64,000 nucleotides of DNA from Tolypeutes matacus (GCA_026826555.1 JAKSZT010053764.1:38377607-38441606), one strand, 5' to 3'. Numbered from the stretch's first letter, positions 45,328 to 57,205 are shown. Notes: generated from the letters alone by a model not told the origin. Numbers and translations are program-made.

Positions 45328-46579
45328 TGCCCTATCCCATCACTGCATTTCTCTTCCTTTTATTTCTGAGTCCTCATGACTTGTGGTGCTTCTCTGGGGT
45401 TCAGGTACTGAATAATGCACTTACTGATTTTGAATCTCTATTTCCACCTTTGATTTCTATTCTGGCATCTTTATTCAAATCTATGGATGTGAAGTCTTTT
45501 TTAAATCCAGGGTTTACAGTTTGTAAATGGATGGCTTAGAAAATAAGTGAAGAATTTAATGTCAGGCATGTTAATTTAAACAAGAACAGCAAAAATTCAT
45601 TCTGTAGTTTTCATCCTGGTTTAGATGGGTGTAGGTTTGGATTAGGTTTTCACGTATTTTCTTTGTTCATTGTCCCAAATGATTCCTTGATACTTTATGA
45701 AATGTTATCAGAGAGACATAAAACTGGTGAGCCCTTCACTATTCAGATGGACTCGGGTCATGAGCTGACATATTCCTGAGCTGAGCTGTCTCCTTCTTCT
45801 AGGGGTCTACACATCTCCTCGACTACTGTAGGGATAATTATTCTTAATTGTGATTTCATAATTTAACCAATTTAAGGTTACCAGAATAAAGCATTTGAAG
45901 CTATTATGTGGCTAATGGTTTAGACATTTTCATATCTCTGTCTTTCTGGATGATAAATGTATAATATGCTTAACTCTTCCACCAACATTAACTTCTCACA
46001 TTGAAAATGTTGAATTAAGCAATTTAGTGTCTTTGACAGTGTAATAGATTTTGTTTAATAGGCAATGTCTAAACCTGGACCTAATTCACCTCATTTTAGT
46101 TAATGTAATTTTTCCCACAAGGGGTGTTAGATGTAAATCTCTGAAACATGTGGATCTATGTGACCTCATAACAACCCCTCTGAAGGTTACGTGGAAATCA
46201 CTCATATCCCCATTACCATCAAGACAGGAAGGATGACACGAAATGGTGAGAATGGTGTGAAATGAAGCAAGGGAATTTGATAAGACTGTTTCCTTAATCT
46301 TAAAAAAATCATGGATATTCAACATCCATAGAGGAACAGTTAATGGTCTAGATATGCCAGTATCAGGAATCACCCTTTAATCACTTTATAGTGCCATATT
46401 TCATAAAATGTTCCTTAAGTTTTCTTCCTAGTACTGTTATGAGATTAGTCAGATTTTTGTTCTACTCTTTTCAACCTCACAGAGAGCACAGAGAGAGTGG
46501 ACAAAAAGGGGTGTTTGCAGGCCACTCAAGAACCAGACATTCTTCTATGATGAGTTTTCTTTGATGAACGGAGAGCAGC
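45328..46579. other. No recognisable gene or repeat
   Basis: AT-rich with short chance frames only. Confidence 0.4.
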
Positions 46580-46850
46580 CTCTCTGTGGTCAGACCACCC
46601 TGGGTTTTGATACCAGCTCTAGCATTCACTAACTAGTTGCTTCATTCATTCATTTTATCATGCAATGCATCATGTTCCAGGAATGGTGAACCACATACAA
46701 TTGCCTCTACTGGGTGTAAATCAGATGAAAACAACCCTGTCCCTTCACCTGTAAAGTGGGATGATATCAAACTCCTGAGGGTTGAGGTAAAGAATTAGTG
46801 AGCTGGCAGGCATTTAATAACAGCAGTTATTCCTGAATTTTTCATGGGAA
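46580..46850 (+). repeat. MIR element, interrupted
   Basis: CCTGGGTTTTGATACCAGCT, CATTCACTAACTAGTTGCTT, then after a roughly 100-bp interruption CACCTGTAAAGTGGGATGAT and GGCATTTAATAACAGCAGTT. Confidence 0.6.
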
Positions 46851-47214
46851 CCACTTAATCCCATATGGATAGACATTCCTAATGTAGGATTCAAGAGGCC
46901 CTGCTACTTCTGGATGATGCTTTGATAGTAGTTTAGGGAATAAGAAGCTAAAGGTGTTTCCTGGGCCTTCAAATAAGAGAGTTTTGCCTTTTCTTACTCT
47001 GTAAACTTCCTAGAGCACCTAGAGTAGCACTGTCCATGGAAAGGGCAATCAAGAAACATCTACTGATGAGGCATTTCATCACTTCAGTGGTGAATATTTT
47101 GGGGATCCAATAAGCTCTGAATTTGTAGATAAATTCATTTCCTACGGTTTCAATGAGTTAAAATCAATATAGGATTTTTGAGGTTACTGTTTGATTCATA
47201 TTTTTATTCCAAGT

Positions 47215-47720
47215 GGCCTAGTTGCTAGGTGACAAGAATGCCCAGTATGTTGGAAAGTTGAACATGGGTGGGGCTGTAGGAGGCCTTGAATGGCATACCC
47301 AAGAGCCACTGGAGGGTATCAAATGGGGATCACATCATCAGATTTGTGTTTTATTTTTTAACTTATTTTTTCTTTTATTTATTAGGTTTGTGTTTTGGAA
47401 ATATCTCTTTAGATGTTATATGGAAGAAGGCCCGGTGGGGGAGTCAGGCAGGTAAGTCAACAAGAGGGGAGACACTTCACTTGATCTTAGCAAAAGGCTG
47501 AGAAGCAATCACTAGAGGGGAGTAGGGAGAACATAAGGAGAAAATTGTAAAACCTTGGATGAGCAATAGTAAACTAATGCAGGAGCAGAGAGACTGGCGA
47601 GGAGGGGGCAGATGTTAGAGTGTAATGACTTGGTGATTGATTTCATATGGGAAGAAGAGGCTAAAATCACTGGTGACATCCAGGTCTCTCCCTTCACTAA
47701 ACATAACTATATGCTATTCT
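47215..47720 (-). mobile_element. LINE-2 (L2) fragment, antisense
   Basis: AGAGCCACTGGAGGGTATCA, GGGATCACATCATCAGATTT, AGAGACTGGCGAGGAGGGGG, TGGTGACATCCAGGTCTCTC follow the antisense order of L2. A short AT-rich run (about 47346-47395) interrupts it. A U2 snRNA fragment lies inside. Confidence 0.55.
47466..47509 (-). pseudogene. RNU2: U2 snRNA 5'-end fragment
   Basis: U2 is the spliceosomal RNA that pairs with the intron branch point. The minus strand from 47509 reads ATTGCTTCTCAGCCTTTTGC then TAAGATCAAGTG. It matches the first 32 or so nucleotides of U2, with two substitutions and one deleted G; weak similarity continues about 10 nt further. Starting at the exact 5' end is typical of 3'-truncated snRNA retrocopies. 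It cannot be functional: the Sm site, the 3' stem-loops and most of the molecule are absent. Confidence 0.7.
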
Positions 47721-48135
47721 ATTAACTGGGAGATTAACTCAGGAGGAATAGGTTTTGAGAGAAAGATGCTGAATTGAGTGTGATGTGCCTTTGGGACCTT
47801 GGGCAGGCTATTATGTGTGTGCAGGAGGGAGTGCTTGAAGCATTTGTGATCAGGTGTGTCAAAAGAGAAACACCACAGGTCAAGAACCCCAGGCAACAAC
47901 AAGCTTCAGGGAGGGAAAAAGCAGGTGGAGGCAGAGGAGGAAAGCATGAGGAGGTCTGTTCTTTAGGGTTCCTAGCTTGGTGGATGGCACCAGTCATCCA
48001 AGCCAGGAACCTGGAAAGGTCATCTTTGACTTCACCTTTTCCCACGTCCCATCAATAACCAAAATCTTGTGCATTCTATTTCCTTAGTTGTCTTGTGTCC
48101 ATTCCTCATTTCCATACCCACTGACAACTTTAGTT

Positions 48136-48252
48136 CAGTAGAACTAAATGTTTCAGTAAGTTGGGGTGAGACCTGAGATTCTGCCTTTATAACAAGCTCC
48201 CTGCCGAGGCTGCTGCTGCTGGTCCATGGACCACTCTTTGAGTACCAAAGTT
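48136..48252. mobile_element. MER5-type (hAT-Charlie) DNA element fragment
   Basis: GGTGAGACCTGAGATTCTGC, CTGCTGCTGCTGGTCCATGG and CCACTCTTTGAGTACCA match the right half of MER5A-like non-autonomous hAT elements. Confidence 0.6.
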
Positions 48253-48427
48253 CTACAAGCTCAAACTGGTTTCCCTGCTTCCTTTAGCCAGGTCCATCTA
48301 TTATCCATTTTCCACAGAGATACCAGAGTACTCTTTCTAAAATGTGCAGTGCCTGGTGGCTTCAAAATAAATGTCAGTCAAATGAATGAATGAATGAATG
48401 AATGAACAGAAATAATAACTGTGAATG

Positions 48428-48880
48428 GCATCTGTGATGGGTTGAATTGTGTCCACCTAAAAGATGTGGAAGTCCTAACCCCTGGTACTTGTGAATGTGA
48501 ACTTATGTGGAAATAGATCTTTGCAGATAAAATCAAGTTAAGATGAGTTCATATTGGCTTAGGGTAGTCTAATCCAATGACTGGTGTCCTAAGAAGAGGA
48601 GGTGAGAACAGGCAGACACACAGGGAGAAGGCTGTGATGACAGAGTCAGGGATTAGAGCAATGCGTCTACAAGCCAACGAATGCCAAGGGTTCCTGGCAA
48701 CACCAGAAGCTAAGAGAAAGGCACGGAATAAAGTCTTCTTTGGAGACCAGAGAGAGCATGGTCCTGCTGACACCTTGATTTCAGACTTCTAGAACTGTGA
48801 GAGAATAAGTTTATGTTGTTTTACTCCATCTAGTTTGTGGTAATTTGTTAAAGCAGCTCTAGGAAACTAATATAGCACCC
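48428..48880 (+). mobile_element. MLT1 LTR, near full length
   Basis: CTGTGATGGGTTGAATTGTG, AGTCCTAACCCCTGGTACTT, TCAAGTTAAGATGAGTTCAT, CTGACACCTTGATTTCAGAC, CTAGAACTGTGAGAGAATAA and AGCAGCTCTAGGAAACTAAT in order. Inserted in L2. Confidence 0.85.
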
Positions 48881-49124
48881 ATTAGGAGCAACCCACTCTA
48901 TTAAGTGTATAAATGAGGTCAAAAGGAGGTTGAAAAATACTGGTCTTGTCTTCTTATAAAAGTCCTTGATGGCTCCCCATTGCCCTCAGAATAAAGACCC
49001 AACTTTTTAGAACTTTAGGACTTTTAAATGAAGATTCTTGATAACCTGGTGCCTGCCCCATCCCTTTTACTTCCTATGCTCTGGCCCTATAGATTTCTGT
49101 GTTCACTCTCTATACCATTATCCT

Positions 49125-49215
49125 TGCTTTACTCAAGTTAATAGTAAGTGGCAGTGCCAGGATTTGAACCAAGTTTTTTTCTTTTTTTAGACTCCAAACC
49201 CAGGATCACAACTGT
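49125..49215 (-). repeat. MIR fragment, antisense
   Basis: GTAAGTGGCAGTGCCAGGAT and TTTGAACCAAG are the antisense MIR signature. Short and within L2. Confidence 0.55.
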
Positions 49216-50039
49216 TCTGCTACTGGCTTGGTCAGCAGACCTAATGCTTCCTCTCCTTCAGGTAACTTGGACAGTCACAGCTCAACGTCTTTGGCCATGA
49301 AAACCACCACCTCAGCCCTCTGGCTCTGATTTCATGTTTGCTCTGTGCTTTCCTGGTGATGACAATTGGACATCCATGTGGAATTAACAAGAGGTGAGAA
49401 GAATGTGCCCATCAGCCACATGCTCTGCTCAACTTGGCAGTTCAAACTGTCCTGACTCATCTCTCACTACCCCCAATTTGCTTTCTCTACTCCAGCCCAG
49501 GCTTCTTTTCCAGTTTCTAGAATGGGCCAGCCAATCTCCTGCCTCAGGGTATTTATATTTGTCTTTCCTCTGTGGATAAAGGGCCACATCTTTTCTCCTT
49601 CCCTCTCTTGACTTAGAAACTCCTTCTTATGCTCTAGAGCTCAGCTTAAATGTTAATTTCTCAGGGAAGTCTTCCAGGTCCCTTTAAATTATAACATCCC
49701 CCTCATAAATTCCCATGGCACCCTATTCTGTCCTCAAAGCACTACTCAGAATTAGCTCTTATTTATAAATGTGATTATCTGAGTAAGGCCCCTCTCCTCT
49801 GTTTCTCTAACCCCCTTTAAGGCAGAGACCCTGTCTGATTTGCTCACTGCTCCATCCCCAGTATAGTCAATACACAGTGGTTGAACACATGAATTCAATT
49901 TTACTCTATACATTAATGAATTTCTTTTGAGTGTGAGGGGTAAAAATCAGTTGATTGAAAAATACTGAGTTTCTGACCCACACAAGGGAGAACCAGATCC
50001 TGGACTTGTGGGGACACTTCCTTCAAAGGTACCAATGCA

Positions 50040-50215
50040 TTGCAACAGGGCTTCTCAAATTTTCATAGGTGCATGAATCACCTGGGATCTTGTGAAAATG
50101 CAGATTTTGATTTTGGTCTGGGGTTGAGCCTGAGATTCTGTATTGCTAACAAGCAGAATTTTTCTTAACAATTTCTAATTAGGAAAAGCTTAAGGGAATT
50201 GCTTGGGGAGGTCCT
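50040..50215. mobile_element. MER5A-like hAT element fragment
   Basis: GGGCTTCTCAAATTTTCATA, GCATGAATCACCTGGGATCT, GAGCCTGAGATTCTGTATTG: the left and centre of a MER5A-type element. The right end is diverged. Confidence 0.6.
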
Positions 50216-50822
50216 GAAACCCTGCTGGTGCATATGATAAATGGATTGGACTTGGTCATTAACACGTGCTTACCACACTCCTTTTTCACTGGTTTAGTGG
50301 CTTTGTTTAAGGATGCTGAGCTACTTCCTTAACCAGCTTTCTAGGCTTGCCAGCTGCACAGACTGCATCTATTTCGTTCATTTAATCCATCCCTGGAGTG
50401 CAGGATGGTAAAAGAGTCCTCAACTCAGAAAAGGGAGAGATTTGCAAAAAAAAGTCTCTTTTCTTTTAGTGTACTACACTAATGAAAGGCACCTGATGGC
50501 AAATTTTAAAGTAAAATCATTTCAGGTAAGGGTTTATGGAAAGTTGCATATATTATAAACATGCATGCTAAATGGAATAGTGATTTAAATTTATAACTTT
50601 GAGTTGGCTGCTTGAAGAAATTTTACTACCAATCTGTTTGGGTAGCAAAACAACCTTTTGTATGAAATCAGCTGGGTTTGCTTCTATTGCATTAGATTAG
50701 TTTAAAGGTTGGGTCTTATGGGAATCAGAGCTTTGAAATCAAAGAACTCAGCTTCTAATTCTGGTCAAATACTAGACTATGACTCACCTGAAATTTTGAT
50801 CAAAATGCACTTCTTTTCTTAG

Positions 50823-51003
50823 TCCAGTCGTTGTCAACCTTGACTGTACATTAGAATCACGTGGGGCGCTTTAAAAACTTACTGATGCCTGGCCCCAGTC
50901 CAAGACCAATTAAATCAGAATCTCTCAGAGATGGAGCCTAGTCCTCGATATAGTCAAACAATTCCCCAGGTGATTCTAATGTGCAGCCAAGCCTGAGACC
51001 CAC
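50823..51003 (+). mobile_element. MER5A-type hAT-Charlie element, full length
   Basis: Near-palindromic non-autonomous DNA transposon. Left end CAGTCGTTGTCAACCTTGAC, right end GTGCAGCCAAGCCTGAGACC then CACTG. ATTAGAATCACGTGGGG on the left mirrors CCCCAGGTGATTCTAAT on the right. The encoded transposase is absent, as usual. Confidence 0.85.
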
Positions 51004-52181
51004 TGCCTCTCATTAGTTAACACTCTTTGAATATCTAGGCCAGTAGGACCTAACTTCTCCACTACTGATGCCCATTTCAAGTTAGCAGGCTTAAATCAGT
51101 TAGAAATTATAATAGAACTAAATGTAAATTAAGTATATAATAGTGAGTTACTCAAGTGTCTTCCACTAAATTTACATCTAAAAAACGGAACCTTCTGAAT
51201 GCCTGTTGACCAGAGAACAACATGCATTAATTAGTAAGGCTTCCATAAGCACTTGACTCTCTTCTTAGTCGTGTCCAAGCCTCATATACCACTGGGGCCT
51301 TCTGGATTCACCTCCATCAAACATCCATAGGGCTCACACACACTGGATTTTGCTTCCTCTCACCACCCAGGAGAGCCTTAGAGCACATCCAATTGTCTGG
51401 CTCACTTGCACAGTGCCCCTTGGGGAGGGGATTAACTCACACTCCTTGAAAGAAACAAAGGTTAGTAATGAAAAAACCTGAGTCATTTAAATCTGGAATA
51501 GCCCTTAAAGATGAAATAATCTATCTTATTTTTCAGATAAGGAAATTGACCCCAGAAATTTGCCCATGTCAAAACAACTTGTTGGGGCAGAATCAGAACT
51601 GGGACCTCAGTTTTCTCTTAGGTTCAGTCTCTTTCCCCAAGATGCCCAACAAGATGTCATTGTACTGTAGGTGGGGCTGTGGAGCAAGGAAGAGCTTCCT
51701 GCGTTTTTTTAATGCAAATTTGGAACAAACAAACAAACAAACAAACAAAAAACCAGAACAGCAAGCTAAATTAGCATAAAGAGCAAAATCAAAAAAGTAT
51801 TATGGTTGCTTTTGCCGTTTTTTGGCTAAATGTTTAACTTGTAATAATAAACTGCTCTCTCTGGTCTAAATCTTCAGGCATAGGGGTGACATAATTTTGA
51901 CCATATTATTTTTCTCACGTCCTGGGGAACCATTCTTTCTATGAGGGTTATTCTAATAGTAAGGAATGTGGATTCATTCTTCTGGCCATCTGCTGTTAAC
52001 ACTGACAAGTTATCCATAGGCAGTCAAGCAATCTACAGATAATATAGACAGGCATGGTAGATAGACCGACAGATGAGTGAATGAAAAGATAATCAGGAAG
52101 AAAGCTTTGCTAGAAACAACAATCTTATCCCCATTTGACAACCCTATCTCTGCATCTCATCATGGACACTAGGCTCTTTTC
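51004..52181. other. Mostly unclassified; MIR piece and (CAAA)n
   Basis: An antisense MIR fragment lies at about 51515-51625 (AGATAAGGAAATTGACCCCA, CAGAATCAGAACTGGGACCT). (CAAA)n sits at 51725-51749. The rest is unclassified and AT-rich. Confidence 0.45.
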
Positions 52182-52197
52182 AAAATGTTATTGCACA

Positions 52198-52563
52198 AAA
52201 TGTTCTGCAACGGTGTGGTGTGTTGGTGAAGGGGTGTTGTATGGAAATTCTACACATGTGCATGATTGTTTTGTAAGTTCACAACCTCTGTAATAAAAAT
52301 ATATTTAAAAAATAGTAGGATGGGTTGGGGGAAAATACACGAAATATAAGGTATGGACTATAATTAGTAGTAATATTTTGACAATGCTCTTGCATGGTTT
52401 ATTACAAATGTTTCACAACAATGCAAAGTATTGGAGGAGGGATGATGTATGGGACCCCTGTATGATGTTATGCACATTTGTTTTGTAAGTTCACAACTTT
52501 TATTATACACTTATTGTTCATGTATGTTCATGTATAATGATATACTTCAATAAAAATATATTA
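52198..52563 (+). mobile_element. 5'-truncated L1 3' end with two tandem 3'-terminal modules
   Basis: Flanked by AAAATGTTATTGCACA at 52182-52197 and 52564-52579, a perfect 16-bp target-site duplication. The body carries two related 3'-UTR ends. Module 1 (to about 52317) ends in TTTTGTAAGTTCACAACCTC and AATAAAAATATATTT. Module 2 (about 52318-52563) has TTTTGTAAGTTCACAACTTT and a final CAATAAAAATATATT. Module 2 is complementary in content to the antisense copy at 8726-9191. Confidence 0.85.
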
Positions 52564-52627
52564 AAAATGTTATTGCACATTCATAGACTAGATTCATATT
52601 TAAAGAAGTTAGGTTATTTACAGTTTG

Positions 52628-53033
52628 TTGGGGATTGAGTCACATCCCCCATAAAAGACATGTTCAAGTTTTAACTCCCACTCCTGTGGGTGTAAACTCA
52701 TTAGTAAACAGGATCTTTGAATATATTTTTAGTTTAGGAGATGCCAAACTGAATGAGACTGGGCCTTAATCCATTAGGACTGGAGTCTTTATAAGGAGAT
52801 GACTGAGCAGGAGGAGTAGAAACCAGAGGGAGAGACAGAAAGAGACAATTTGCTATGTGATGGAGGAAGAGATTGAGCTACCACCAGAACAGCACAGACT
52901 TTGGAGTAAACATGGCCTGCCACTACCTTCATATTGGACTTTTAGCCTCCAAAACTGTAAGAAAATGAATTCCCGTTGTTTAATCCAACCAGTCTGTGGT
53001 ATTTGTCATAGCAACTCTGGCAAACTAAGACAG
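52628..53033 (+). mobile_element. Solo LTR, MLT1/MaLR-like
   Basis: TTGGGGATTGAGTCACATCC, CACTCCTGTGGGTGTAAACT, GGGCCTTAATCCATTAGGAC, CCTCCAAAACTGTAAGAAAA and GGCAAACTAAGACA. Same family as 5618-6094. Confidence 0.75.
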
Positions 53034-54079
53034 TGTTCATGTAAAATACTAGATGAAGCTATTGGTACACTTCTGCTGAGAATAAACCCTAGATTTTTAG
53101 ATATTGATAAGCTACATCTATATAATATAGATAGAAACCCTTCTGGCTATATGCAGATCTAGTCACTAAAAATGTTTGGGATGAAGACAAGAGAGGGCTC
53201 AGTTTGAGTCTGGAAAGTATGGGCTGGAGCTATGAATGCATGCATGTCTGGCTGTGCTTCCTACAAGCCTGGGCAGCTCTGATGCCAGGTCTGTGGGCTG
53301 ACCCCAGCCCTGAGAGCCCCAGCACCGAGGCAACTTTAGGAGATGAGGCAGAATTCCTCAAAGGTGAACCCAAGGCCCAAGATTATTTCCTGACTTTATG
53401 CATGACTTCTCCCCAACTTTCATTTGCTTCAAGGATTTTGACAAGTAGATTAGGCCCCAAAATGAGAGAGTGAAGCTAATAGAAGGTATTTACTGTAAAT
53501 TCTTGCTGGGGAAACTCTAGGAGATAATAAAACTATTTAGTCTCTAATTAGAAAATCATGCTCTTTTCTTCAAGTTTTTAAATACTACATCTCCCTTTCC
53601 AATTTGGCCTTTGGGATTTAGTGAGTGTTGTCCAAAAACTCTTCAACTTTTCTTATCGGTTGAATTTGGGCTTGCTTAGAAATGTTTTGTTAAAATGCAT
53701 GGCCTTCAAGCTTATTAGAAAGTGTCTAGCCTGCTCATGGCTAATTTGAGCAGGCTAAGCTGAGGGGTTTCTTCTGAAGGCACAACTAGTTTTGCAGGAG
53801 AGAAAGGGGAGGAAAACTACCCTGTGTTTATCTCTGATTGTGTGTGCATTGCCACACATCGAGCTTTCAGATTTGCACTCATTCAGATTTCATTAATTCA
53901 TCAAAGACTACAGTGAGAAGAGTAAGTGAGTGGGGTAGCAAGACTGAAAGACTGGTATCAATCTTAGATGTTTGCTAGATTGGTACTCATTGTACCAATA
54001 ACAGCAATCATACATTCCAGACCTGTCTTGCTCAAAATTTCAGAAGATAGAGGGTGTCCAAAGCTATAAGCCTTAGTTT
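53034..54079. other. No recognisable gene or repeat
   Basis: Mixed composition. The 89-codon frame at 53204-53473 has no domain I recognise. Confidence 0.4.
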
Positions 54080-54500
54080 CCTGGCTGCTATGGCAATTAC
54101 CACATGATGGGTTGGCTTATACAATGGGAATTCCTTGTCTCATGATTTCAGAGACTACTAGGCTGGCTTCCTCCCAGGGTCAGCAGCATTCTGGCTGGCC
54201 AGCAATCCTTGGCTTTCCTCTCACATGGCAATGTCCTCTCCTTCTCTTCGGGGTCCCTTTGACTTCTGGCTTCCAGCTCCTCCCCATGGCTTTTTCTCCA
54301 TGTTTCTGAATGTCTTCTGCTTATAAAGGACTCTAGTAATCCAGAATAAGACCCACCCTCCTTCAACTCGGCTGTACCTTAACTAAAAATAACATCTTTA
54401 AGATGTCCTATTTATAGTGGGTTCACATCCACAGGAATGTGGATTAAAACCAAGAACATGTCTAAATTTCAGATACATTTCTCAAGCCATCACATGATAC
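54080..54500 (-). mobile_element. Solo MaLR-like LTR, antisense
   Basis: On the plus strand: TTTCCTGGCTGCTATGGCAA, CACATGGCAATGTCCTCTCC, GAATAAGACCCACCCTCCTT, AGTGGGTTCACATCCACAGG. Similar layout to 6469-7100. Confidence 0.6.
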
Positions 54501-55261
54501 TTCAGGGACAATACAGAGACTGGGGGGTGGGGATTTCAGGTCATACAAATGAATGGAGAAGGCAGAGTGTAACAATAGGGAGTGGTAAGGACAGAGGCAA
54601 GGGGAGAAAGCAGTCTCTGTCTGAAAGAGGCAGCAGCTCCTCAGCTCCAGCAGACTAGGATAGCATCTTTCCAGAGCTTCTGAATTTTCTGGGGAAGTCA
54701 GAAATCTGGATTTCTAGGAGAAATCTCCCTTTTCAATTGTTAGTGACCAATGAAGCCGAATGTGCCTGGTCACCACACCTGGCGACAGCCTGCCTGTGCG
54801 CACCCTGCTCCATTGATTTCTGGAGCCCAACTTTGTCCACTCTTTGCTGAAGTGTTCCCTTGGAGAGGCTGCTGATGGGGGACAGCTGTCCCCATGCAGC
54901 TCCTTCACCTGAATCCTGCGTGGGCCTGCTGGCAGGAATGCCCGCTTGAGTACTCTGGCCCCAGACCACCTTGCGACCACCAAGCTTTTATCTTTGGATA
55001 TAGAGGGCTGGGGATGGGGTAGGTGCTGTGACCATGGCCACTTCAGTAACTTTTGTTCTGTCACAAAACTAGTAAGAATTGCCCATGGTGTGGGTTCTGG
55101 TAATGCTGTTCATTGACAGGGAAAAAGCAAAACAAGTCAACTCTTCATTGTTCTTCTATGGACTTTTTGCCTCTTGCTTGGCCTACTGTGCCATCATGCA
55201 CGTAACCAAATTCCCAGTATTAAAGACCCTCTATTTAAAATATTCTAGTAGAAATAACAAA
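54501..55261. other. Unclassified, GC-richer centre
   Basis: GC-rich block at about 54740-55030 with overlapping minus frames (54714-55064) lacking any recognised domain. It could be a decayed retroelement or a regulatory block; unresolved. Confidence 0.35.
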
Positions 55262-55629
55262 GGTTAGAGTAGAGATAAGTGAAATACAGAATAAAAAGCA
55301 ATAGAAAGAATCAGATGTAAAACCAGAAGATGGGTCTTTGAAAAGATCAATAAAATCAACAAACCTTTAGCTAGACGGACAAAACAAAAAGAGGACACAA
55401 TAACTAGAATCAGAAGTGAATGGGGGACATTATTACTGACCCCACAGAAATAAAAAGGATGATAAGAGGATACTATGAACAACCCTATGCCAACAAATTA
55501 AGTGACCTAGATGAAATGGATAAATTCCTAGAAACACACAAACTACATACATTCACTCAAGAAGAAATAGAAGATCTCAGCAGATCAATAACAAGTAAGA
55601 GATTGAATCAGTCATCAAAATCCTCCTGA

Positions 55630-55663
<34 letters not shown>

Positions 55664-56390
55664 CCAAGGGTCAGACAACTTCATTAGTGAATTTTACCTA
55701 ACATTCTAAGAATTAACACTAATTGTGCTCAAAGTCTTTCAAAAAATTTAAGAGGAGGGAATATTCCCTAACTTATCCTATGAGACCAACATCAGCCTAA
55801 CACCAAAGCCAGATAAAGATAACACAAGAGAAGAAAATTATAGACCAATATCCCTTCTGAATATAGATGCAAAAATCCTCAACAAAATATTAGCAATCAG
55901 AATCCAACAGTACATTAAAAGAATTATACACTATGAGCAAGTGAGATTTATCCCAGATATGGAAGGGTGGTTCAACAAAAAATCAGTTAATGTAATACAT
56001 CACATTAACAGAATGAAAGGAAAAAATAACATGATCATCTTGATTGAAGCAGAAAAGGTATTTGACAAAATCCAGTGCCTCTTCTTGATTTAAAAAAAAT
56101 TTAGAAAACAAGGAATAGAAGGAAATTCCCTCAAAATGATAAAGAGTACATATGAAAATCCCTCAACTAAAATCATAATCAGTGGTGAAAGACTGAAAGC
56201 TTTTCCCCTAAAATCAAGAACAAGACAAAGATGCCCACTGTCACCACTGATATTCAACATTGTACTGGAAGTTCTAGCTATAACAGTTAAGAAAAAAGAA
56301 ATAAAAGGCATCCAAATTGGAAAGGAAAAGTTAAAACTTTCCTTCTTAAAAATATTCAAGAGATTTGTTTTCTGACTCATTAACTAAAAC
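55262..56390 (+). mobile_element. Degraded L1 ORF2 fragment (linker to reverse transcriptase)
   Basis: Sense L1 ORF2 in broken frames. Seen: a CCCACAGAAATAAAAAGGAT block, then [35 protein letters not shown], and [20 protein letters not shown], an RT motif in which the usual RQGCPLSP has Arg for Gly. It ends before the catalytic ADD motif. An internal A stretch has expanded to about 34 adenines (55629-55662). Non-functional. Confidence 0.88.
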
Positions 56391-56394
56391 TTTC

Positions 56395-57146
56395 ATATCA
56401 CAAGTTAAGAATGTCTATTATCCCCCAAAGACTTCTCATTCCTTTGTGTCCAGTCCACCCATCCCTGGACCCAGGGAGTCACCTGCTTGTTTTCTGTTAC
56501 TACACATTAGCTTTTCCTTTTCTAGAATATCATATAAATGGAATCATGTAGTATGTTTTCTTAGTGTCTGGCTTCTTTCTCTCAGCACAATTGTTTTGGA
56601 ATTAAACCATGGTCTGTGTATTCCTTTCTTACTGTTGAGTGGTACCCATGAGATTACTGTACTGTAATTTGTTTTCCGTTTACTTTTGATGGATATTTGG
56701 ATTGCTTCCCATTTGGGGGATTCTGAATAAAGCTGCTTTGACAATCCATTATCGGGCTTTGTATGGACACATGTTTTTATTTTTCTTGAATAAATGCCTA
56801 GAAGTGGTACTGCAGGGTCATATGGTTGGTGTATGCTTAACTTTATAAGGAACTGACAAATAGTTTTCTAAAATTGTTATGCCATTTTACAACCCCACAG
56901 ACAATGTATAAGAACATCCTTACCAGTAGTTGGTACTATCAGTCTTTATCATTTTAGCCTTTCTAGTGAGTATGTAGTGGTATCTCATTAGGGTTTTGAT
57001 TTGCACTTCCTTCATGGCTAATGATATTGAACATCTTTTCATTGTGTATTGGATATTGGCATCTCTTCTTTTGAAAGTGTCTGTTCAAATCTTTTGCTCA
57101 TTTTAAAATTTTTAGGTTGTTTGTCATATTATTAATGAATTGTAGA
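56395..57146 (-). mobile_element. Old L1M 3' portion, antisense
   Basis: Reverse complement of an L1M end: GAATATCATATAAATGGAAT, GGAGTGGTACC-like and GAAGTGGTACTGCAGGGTCA blocks, TTGATTTGCACTTCCTTCAT, CATTTTAAAATTTTTAGGTT. It abuts the opposite-strand L1 ORF2 fragment, so two insertions are likely. Its right end is the inverted repeat at 57129-57201. Confidence 0.78.
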
Positions 57147-57201
57147 AGAAGAAGGGACGGGGGGAGAAGAAGAGAGAGAAACTCTTACAATTCATTAATA
57201 A
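57129..57201. repeat. Perfect 16-bp inverted repeat with a purine-rich loop
   Basis: TTATTAATGAATTGTA at 57129-57144 and its exact reverse complement TACAATTCATTAATAA at 57186-57201, separated by 41 bp that are almost all G and A. The left arm is the end of the antisense L1M. The right arm reads as the same L1 segment in sense, so this is an L1 fold-back. Confidence 0.95.
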
Positions 57202-57205
57202 CAAA

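Larger units (their letters stand above)
47975..49895 (+). mobile_element. LINE-2 (L2), long interrupted copy
   Basis: Sense L2 blocks run through the interval: TTCCTTAGTTGTCTTGTGTC, CACAGAGATACCAGAGTACT, GATGGCTCCCCATTGCCCTC, CTGGTGCCTGCCCCATCCC, ATTTCTCAGGGAAGTCTTCC, GAGACCCTGTCTGATTTGCT. Later insertions interrupt it: a MER5-type element (48136-48252), (GAAT)n (48378-48408), an MLT1 LTR (48428-48880) and an MIR piece (49125-49215). Confidence 0.7.

Noticed and set aside
55262..57146. One twin-primed (5'-inverted) L1 insertion
   Set aside because: The sense ORF2 piece lies on the 3' side of the antisense 3' part, the wrong order for twin priming, and no shared target-site duplication was found.
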